Source of the DNA: Omnitrophica bacterium GWA2_52_8 | GTDB lineage: Bacteria > Omnitrophota > Omnitrophia > Omnitrophales > Aquincolibacteriaceae | Length of the DNA stretch: 9,524 nucleotides | Assembly (NCBI GenBank): GCA_001804025.1 | Contig: MHFC01000011.1 | Span: 1-9,524 of the forward strand | Reading direction: 5' to 3' | Position numbers and translations under genes: made by a program | The notes under the pieces: model-generated | Seen by the model: only the letters and a program-made list of their open reading frames with translations | What the model was told of the DNA's origin: nothing | Databases searched by the model: none | In this document: piece after piece, positions 1 to 7,100 of the stretch | Layout: each line of letters begins with the position of its first letter | Numbering within the stretch: the first letter of the stretch is position 1

Positions 1-336
1 GACGACGGCATATTGAATCACATCCGAATCCCAATTGATCGTCCCGCCGGGGGTGATCGGCGCCGACGAATCGGGAAGCCGGAATTGAACGGCATTTCCG
101 CCCAAAAGCACGCTCAGACTCGCCGGATTGCTTTGGCGCAATTCCTGGTTGAGTTTATAAATCCCTTCGCGCGCCTGGTCCTGAAGCGTAATCAGTCCCT
201 CGGCGGCCTGCATTTGCTTTTGCCCCGTGTCCATAATGGTCAGAAACACCATCCCGACCGCCAAAGAGATGCTGGAAACAACAAGGGTTTCGGTCAATGT
301 GAACCCCATCTGATTATTTCTTTTTTTTCGCATCAT
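1..336 (-). CDS. PilW/GspJ-like minor prepilin (3' end outside the window)
   Basis: 112 residues visible, continuing past position 1. The leader MMRKKRNNQMG is 11 residues, strongly basic and ends in Gly; cleavage gives FTLTETLVV with E5, then the hydrophobic helix SSISLAVGMVFLTIM. The following ITLQDQAREGIYKLNQELRQ (mature residues 39-58) is the typical helical stalk of PilW/GspJ minor pilins. The visible end, with NAVQFRLP and INWDSDVIQYAVV, looks like the beginning of the beta-sheet globular domain. With the PilV/GspI-like gene 17 bp upstream this is the usual minor-pilin order (I-J or V-W), and more pilus genes probably follow beyond the left edge. Confidence 0.88.
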   Translation of the reverse strand, partial: MMRKKRNNQMGFTLTETLVVSSISLAVGMVFLTIMDTGQKQMQAAEGLITLQDQAREGIYKLNQELRQSNPASLSVLLGGNAVQFRLPDSSAPITPGGTINWDSDVIQYAVV

Positions 337-344
337 TTTCCGGC

Positions 345-350
345 CCTCCC
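345..350 (-). promoter_or_regulatory. Ribosome binding site of the PilW/GspJ-like prepilin
   Basis: GGGAGG on the minus strand, eight bases before the ATG at 336-334 and between the upstream stop (356-354) and that start. It fixes the start and fits translational coupling of the two prepilins. Confidence 0.7.
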
Positions 351-353
351 CGG

Positions 354-923
354 TTACTTTCTTTGCGTTATAAGCGACCGCAGCGCCACGGACATCGGCC
401 GCTCATCGCGCTGCATCCAGACCACCGTCACAAGCACATCCAGCGGGTTGTCATTGAGCGCATTGCCGTCTCCGTCGCGGTCATTATAGGAGACCACAAC
501 CTGCTCCGCACTCGTATTGTTCGGCACAAATGGAAAAGGCCAAGTACAGTTATTTTGCGGAGGATTCGTTATCATACCGCAAAAAGGCGTCAAATTCGTA
601 AACCCCGGACGCGCCGTATCCGGAGGAAATGCCGTCACCACATCATTCGGAAATATGGCCGCAGAGCGCGCTGTTTCCCGGATTTCTTCAATCACCTGAT
701 GCGCCTCCTGCATTGCAACCGTCCGCTCGACCGCCTCTTCGCTTTTATGCTGGACCGTTGTATTTGCGGCCAACGCAAACAAAACAGCCGACATGACAAT
801 CCCGAGCGCCACCATGAGTTCAATGTAAGTGAATGCCGCTTCATTCATGCGGGTACTTACCCAAGGTTTCACGGCCATGGACCCCCGCAGCGATCGCTGC
901 TTGTTAAACACCGTTATCGACAC
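354..923 (-). CDS. PilV/GspI-like minor prepilin
   Basis: Up to 189 residues. The class III prepilin signal is FTYIELMVALGIVMSAVLFALAA with E5 of the mature protein (residue 35) and a hydrophobic helix to about residue 53. The residue before the cleavage point is Ala (A30), not the usual Gly. Three starts are possible: GTG 923-921, ATG 878-876 (15-residue leader with K and R, most pilin-like) or ATG 848-846 (5-residue leader). A helical region with E and R follows, then C115 and C126 (possible disulfide), an acidic calcium-like loop NDRDGDGNALNDN (147-159), and a C-terminal VTVVWMQRDERPMSVALRSLI (165-185) of the GspI/PilV type. This protein would sit in the tip complex of a type IV pilus or a type II secretion pseudopilus. 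Its stop is 17 bases before the next prepilin start, so the two are probably co-translated. Confidence 0.85.
   Translation of the reverse strand: MSITVFNKQRSLRGSMAVKPWVSTRMNEAAFTYIELMVALGIVMSAVLFALAANTTVQHKSEEAVERTVAMQEAHQVIEEIRETARSAAIFPNDVVTAFPPDTARPGFTNLTPFCGMITNPPQNNCTWPFPFVPNNTSAEQVVVSYNDRDGDGNALNDNPLDVLVTVVWMQRDERPMSVALRSLITQRK
887..900. repeat. 14-bp perfect palindrome GCAGCGATCGCTGC
   Basis: Perfect inverted repeat including the octamer GCGATCGC. It lies in codons if the GTG at 923 is the prepilin start, but just upstream of translation if the ATG at 878-876 is. It could be an operator or a chance site; no second copy was noticed. Confidence 0.4.
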
Positions 924-958
924 GTCCCCAAAACTGCCTGACGCACAGTTCCTTAAAT

Positions 959-987
959 ATTATAGTAGAAGCTTACGCAAGGAAGGT
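959..987 (-). promoter_or_regulatory. Possible promoter for the prepilin genes
   Basis: TATAAT on the minus strand at 964-959 matches the bacterial -10 consensus, about 35 bases before the most upstream possible prepilin start (GTG at 923-921). There is no good TTGACA-like -35 box at the right spacing, so this is a weak call. Confidence 0.3.
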
Positions 988-1093
988 CCGGGCCACAAGC
1001 GGGGCGCACTAGCAAAAATCTTCATTTACGGGTTTAAAAAGTGGGCCTTTATACAGTCCTTGGTAGAGAGCAGATCAACGCGGAGGTTGCGCC

Positions 1094-1117
1094 AAGAGCC
1101 GTGTGTTTACGGCTCCT
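1094..1117 (-). terminator. Hairpin seven bases after the giant-gene stop (possible terminator)
   Basis: On the minus strand AGGAGCCG and CGGCTCTT pair over eight positions (one G-U) around an eight-base loop. It lies just after the TAA of the giant gene, as a transcription terminator would. No T-run follows, so it may act only as an RNA 3'-end stabiliser or in a Rho-linked context. Confidence 0.35.
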
Positions 1118-1124
1118 GTTTCGA

Positions 1125-4100
1125 TTATGCCGATTTTCTGACTTCGGCGCGCGAAACGGCTTCCACGAGAATGGAATGAATCAGGTTCATGGCAAGGACC
1201 GCATCTCCTTGAGAATCAAGCCGGAAGGCCCCGGGGTCAAGTCCGGGCAATTGCTGAAGCAGCGCGGCCATGACGAGTTTTTCAATTTCATCCGGCGGCA
1301 GTCCTTTGGCTTTTGCGGCCGCGGTATAGGCCCCGATGCCGGTACGCCAGACCAGATTTAAAACGCGGTTCAGGGCGGGGTTCATGTTCTCAATGTCCCC
1401 TTGACTGAGGACCTTGAAGAAATTTTGATTCACGGCAGATTGCCCCGGCGACGTCTCATCCGGTCCGATCATGGCAACATTTTCCGGATTGCCGATGGTG
1501 TGTCCTTCAATTTTATGCTGCGGCTGATAATTCGCGAAATCTCTCCATGACACAAGGGTTGCTCCGCTGCCGTCAACCTCCCCCAGCGAACGCGCAGTCA
1601 ATCCGATGACGTTCGATAAACTCAGCTTTGCAAGCGCCGCTTGCAAGTCCGGTTTTTGACCGTTCTCCAGATTAAACGCCACAAGAATCGACGCATCCAG
1701 ACTCTCAAGCAATTGATTTATGATATCAAACGAGCGGTCGACAACCGCAACGTCGCGTACCAGCGGATTTTGATTGAGATTCAGCTTACCCTGAAAACTT
1801 GACGCAACACTGCCGACAATGAGATGCGCCTGTGTTTCCAGTTTTTGTCTCAAAAGCTCAAGAGGCGCCTCTGAACCATTAAGCATGAAGATTTCAAATT
1901 GCTGCGCTAAAAAACCCAACGCTTGCGCTGAAGCCGCGTCCATCAGCCACAACTTGATGGTTGCTCCAGCGCCGGGCCTAAATTCCTCAGGCTTTTCTTC
2001 CCGCGCCTCAGAACGATTTTCCGCGCGGCCCGTCATGTGCCGTAAAATTTTTAAGAGAATGCCTTCGAAAGACCCGTTAAAACCCAGCAAAAGCGTTTCA
2101 ACCGTTTGTGCGTCCCCTTGTACTTCAAGCATAAGCGGAATAGTCGCCTGAACCAAAAGAGTCTGGCGGTTTTGTTCTTCAATCAGCTCAAAGAGCTCAA
2201 CTCGCTGGCCGTCTCGCGGATCAAGCGGATTGAAGACCCGCATCATTTTAATATCCGTGGATAGAGCCAGATTGACTGCCTCCGGGGTAATAATACGCAC
2301 AATACCATCATCTTGATAATCAACGTCGAACCGCATTGTAACCGGAAACGGCGGGACCGTACCGGCCAAATGCGGAAACATAGAAACTTGAGGGATGCTA
2401 AGATAAAACAAACCCACCGCATTAAGTATCATTTGGTGATAATGCGGAAAGTCCCGGGCGCGGATTATTTGCGGCCGGCCCTGAACGATTTCACGCACAT
2501 CAATATCTCTGTCGTTATTTTTAATCAGCCGCCAAAACGCGCCGGCGTCGATTTTATAGGTTCTCGCCCCCATGGATAACTGCAGATTTCCCCCTTGGTT
2601 TTCAAATTTAATATGATAGGTATGCAGTCCCCGCGTTTCGGAACGGCGCTTGCGTTTCTTTTCGCGGTCCTTACGCATTTTTTTCCTCTCATCCGAAGTC
2701 AACGGCCTGTTTGCGTCTCTTTCGCGCAGCGTATCTTTAAAACTAAGCTGCTGAGAAGTCCCGAGTTCGCGCGAAGACGCTAAAGAAGTTGGAATATCCG
2801 GAACCTGACTGTCAGCGGCAAGCTGCGCGGATCCGGCGGCAATAAACATTCCTGAAATTTGGCGGCCCGCCCATGGCAGATGCGCAACATCAATGTACCG
2901 AGTCTCGCCCTTTTTTGTGGCATAAAAAACATGCGCAGTATAGTCAATAAGAACTTGACGGGGTGGAATGCTGGGGCTGCCCATCATCGTCCCATGTCCT
3001 GACCAATGGGGAATTATTCTCACGTCAGCCGGTACGCCGGAAATGACGGACCGGTCAAATGTCTGCATTCCCAAATCCACAAATCCGGCATGATGGATCT
3101 CGAAGCCCGCTTGCTTTGCAGCTTCACTTAATCTGCGCATATGAAGGTCCGCAAGTGAATCTTCGATCTTTTGAATGATTCGAGGGTGTTGTCGACTGAG
3201 TCTAAGAATCGCGGCGGCCATGTGTTTTACGGCCTCGCGTCCTTCGTGAGAAAATTCAAACTCAAAACTGGCTTGCTCCGGATTGGCTTTGTAACGAAGA
3301 ATCATTTGCCAAATAGGGTCTCTGTCCCTTTGCGCCGGGGTTCCCGGATAAATTTTCTCAAATTCGTCCCATCGGACGTACATCGCGCCCGTAGGGACGA
3401 CAAGACCGGGCCTGACCTGTAAATGAGAGGGAAATAAAACCAGATTGGGGTCTTCCCGCGCCGCTTGTTTGACCTCAACCGTAAGATTCGGCCGCAGGTC
3501 CAGCATCACCACCACCGGTGCTCCGGGTTTCAGGACACGGGCAAATTCGCTAAAAACCCCGTCCAGAGCCGGCACCGGAACCGTATCAAGCGCGGCAAGA
3601 CTTACGAGTGCGGGGACGCTGCCGTTCCCATAGGGCAGAGGTCCGCGCAAATCTGCGACCTTACTTCTCAAAGGCAAACCAAGTCCCGACTGCTTCATCT
3701 GTTCCACAACGGCAGGGTCCCAGTCTGTTTCTTCCCACCCATACGGAACATCTCCCGCCCAGGACCGGAAAATTCGATTCGGGCCGGCCCCGATTTCCAC
3801 AACCCCTTCAACTCCTTCGAGAAGCGGCAGAATATATTGCCGGACAAACATCCGGGCTGCCGGTTCGACCGGTTTGCGAAAGGAACGATAATGATCGTGC
3901 AAGGGTATAAAATTTATTTCGTGCCACCATTCAGACGGATCGACGGTTCGCGCGTCAGAGCGGCGGGAGGGAAGCCGTCCCATAACACTGCCGGAATCCG
4001 CACCCGGACCAACCGGAGAATAATCCCCGCCCGGCGCATTCCACCACTGACCGCGCGGAAGCTCTGATTGAGAGTCATCACCGCCTCCGCGGTGAGGAAT

Positions 4101-7100
4101 CACAAGCACCATTTTTCCGACCCCGTCCGCGGGGGTTTCGGTTCCGGGAATCAACGCACTTTCGTAATCCGCGACCACCACACTGAAATATCGGATACGT
4201 CCCTGCGCGAGCTGCTTTTGCTGATACTCCAGAAAACTCCGGTAAGTTTGTTCATTGAGCCCCGTCCAACGGATCAAATCGGCGGCTTTGCGGATTTCAT
4301 TTTCCTGATTCGAAAAAAATAAATAGGCTTCCGGCGCCACTTCATTATTGAAGTCCATCGTGCCGGCTGCCTGAACCGAGTATTCTTTGCGGGCGCGGTC
4401 CAGCATGGCCTCAAGATCCGCCTCCGAATAACCCGCGCCGATGTATCGCACATGGGACAACGCGAGGCCGCCCTTTCCCGCAAACTCATCAAAATCGACC
4501 GCCGACCGCCGCTCGCGTATGTCAGAACGCTGATTGCCGGCAAGCAAAGCGTCCCTTTCCTGCTCAACAAAAATTTCAAAAAGCTCGTCATAAATTGTGG
4601 TCTGGAAATGCTTGAAACCAAAAAAAGTCATGCTGCGGGTCTCGGTATATCGTTTTTCATCAAATAGGGGGTCCAGGAGAAAATGAAACAAGATCGAAGT
4701 CACAAGCGGATAAACCGCATCGTTTTGGTCCTCGCCGAAATAACCGCGAAGAAATTCCCGGACCAGGTCATCGTGATTAGTTACGATACCGGTTGATCGC
4801 CGCAGAAACCGCAGGACTTTTACAACATCCAGCCACCGGTAAGTGGCCGCAAGCCGTATTTTCTCTTCGTCATTCTCAGCCTCAAGGTCGTCCCGCTCTG
4901 TCGTCGGACCCATGTCTCGAACCACGAGGTCTTGCGGGCGGATGCGGTGTAAATCGGTCCCGCGCTTGATGCCAAAATTTTCAAAATGCGGAAACTTGTG
5001 ATAGAAACCGGCGTCGTTATAGTCCCGTAAAACCCGGCCCATCGAATAAATAAAGGATTTCGCGTCAACCGGTTCCCGCGTGTGTTTTTCGTAATCCGAA
5101 ATATAAAAAACCAGTTTATTGTCGTCCTCATCGTCGCTTCCGTGATCCGTTTCAAGCCTTACCACAAACCGGCGGTCCGGCCCGCGCATGCCGATCACGG
5201 TGAAACCAAGCTGTTTTCCCTGAAAAAAAAGATCGGCATAGGTTCCGGCCGCAAGCGACGTATCGCCATCAGCTCCGGGGAAACGCTGTTCATAATGATC
5301 CAAAACCCGGGCTTCAAGAAACGCATATTTCCGGTCCGTTGCTCCGAAAGGTTTATAATTGGAATTTTTCATTCTGTGAGAGAACAAAATTTCACCGGGC
5401 CCGCGGACGGTCACCTCAACCGGAACATATCCCCGGCCTTCATACCCATATCCCGCTACTTCCCCCGCCGGCGAAACCAACGGCCGCGATCCCTTGATAC
5501 GAAGCGTGTCAAAGTCTTCCCACGGCATGTCGAGTTTTAAATAAACCGTCCAGCCCTCCATAGGACTAAGTTTCCATTTACCAGAGGCATCTTTGACGAC
5601 CTCTTTTACATAGATTTTATCGGGATACTGCTCCATCAAGCGCTGCAGCTCCGCATCGTCACCGCTGACAATCCTTTCAAATAACCGGTAGTCATCCTCC
5701 TGTTCCCTGCGTTCAAACCACTGCCAGAACGCGTCATTCCGCAACTCGGCATCGATCGAAAACCGAAGTTTTGAAGATTGGTCTCCAGCCCCTGCTTGTC
5801 TAACCCCCTTGGATCTTGTCTCAGAGCGAAATCCGGCGGGGCTGAGCACATCCGTGAGCAAATTCCCGGGATCACCCAATTCCACGGACGCAAACCATGA
5901 ATCCGTCCGAGTGTTGTCGTTATTTTCACCGAACTCCGCCATATTCACAGAACCGGAAGAAGAATTGCCGGTACGCACATAAGCAGACGCAATATCATCT
6001 GTAATAGCCTCGATACTTTCAGAAATTTCAGGCCGGTTAAAAAATTGCCGGATTGGGCCCGCATGGTCTCCAAACACTTCTTCACGGATTGTCAGATCAC
6101 CAACTGAAAATACCGCGCCGGTCATTCCCTCACCCTGCGGAAAAAAAGCATTAAGAAGACTAAACGGCCGGCTGCCGTTCCCCAGCCGGTTGATCGCGTT
6201 GACCACATTCAGAACGTCGAGCGGCACGACGATTCCATCTTTAAAGACGTCGTAACGCATCTCCTCCACCGGCGTCTCCGGCCCGACCAAGTAAAACCCG
6301 TTGCGGTTTATGGCGTTGATCATCAGCAGGACATCAATGGGCGCAAGAATTCCGTCATGACTCGTGTCCCATCTGTGATAGGGAACGAACGAGACGTCCT
6401 GAAACGTTATGTCGAGCGGATTTCCGCCGCCGTTTTCAAAAACCCCGACGATTTCGTCAATGCTGAAGAGCGCCGTCGATTGCGGCAAGTTGATAAAAAT
6501 TTCGCGCGCCCCGCCCTCTGTATTTTCCAGGCTGATATCGGAAACGACGTGCCGGACTTCGAGATGGTCATGCTCTCGCTCTTTGAATTCAATTTTAAAG
6601 GTCCCGGGAACGGCGCCTTGCGAAGTATAAACGAGCCGCAGCTGCATGCCGGCAGCCTGAAGGTCTTCGGCCACGAAAGCGACGGCCGCCAGGTCGTTAA
6701 ATCCCGGCGAAGATAAACGATAACCGCGCGCGGTTTTTTCCCCGAGGACACCGGGGTCGCCGAACGCCACAATATTCCGGCTCGCCGCCATCACGTCCAC
6801 GACATCGGTGTCCGGCTGATAGACCAAAAGCAATTTCTGGTAAAGTTCCCCCGGCCGGTTTTTCAAATAACGCAGCATCGCTTCAGGGCCTGCGCCGCTC
6901 AGACCGAGAATAAACGACATCACATTCGCGCCCACCTGTTCTTTGATTTCCTTCCCGTCTTTTGTAAGACCGTCCCAATAGCCGTGGCCGCTGTCGAGTC
7001 CCGGATAATTTTCAAGAAGATTTGCCAGAAAAGGCCCGGCGGTTTCCGGAAGCACATGAACCGCCTCGCCAAGCGGATAAAGCTGTCCGAAATTTTCATC

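Larger units (their letters stand above)
924..1124. other. Intergenic region between the giant gene and the prepilin genes
   Basis: 201 bp without a credible gene. It holds the post-stop hairpin (1094-1117) and a possible promoter -10 box (959-964). I see no tRNA, riboswitch or mobile-element end. The size and the promoter-like box suggest the prepilin genes are transcribed separately from the giant gene. Confidence 0.6.

Noticed and set aside
13..489. Plus-strand open frame across both prepilin genes
   Set aside because: It spans two minus-strand genes and their RBS-containing gap; no recognisable domain.
363..941. Plus-strand open frame opposite the PilV/GspI-like prepilin
   Set aside because: Antisense to a gene with a clear prepilin signal; its R/H-rich translation has no protein-like pattern.
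1041..1120. tRNA-like stretch (TTGGTAGAGAGC) in the intergenic region
   Set aside because: It resembles a D-arm only; no acceptor stem, anticodon arm or T-arm can be drawn around it.
6180..6383. Dockerin repeats read as EF-hand regulatory protein (calmodulin-like)
   Set aside because: The loop-helix pattern, DGIxxPxDVL phrase and pairing of two short repeats with an upstream LEPR motif fit a dockerin rather than a helix-loop-helix EF-hand.
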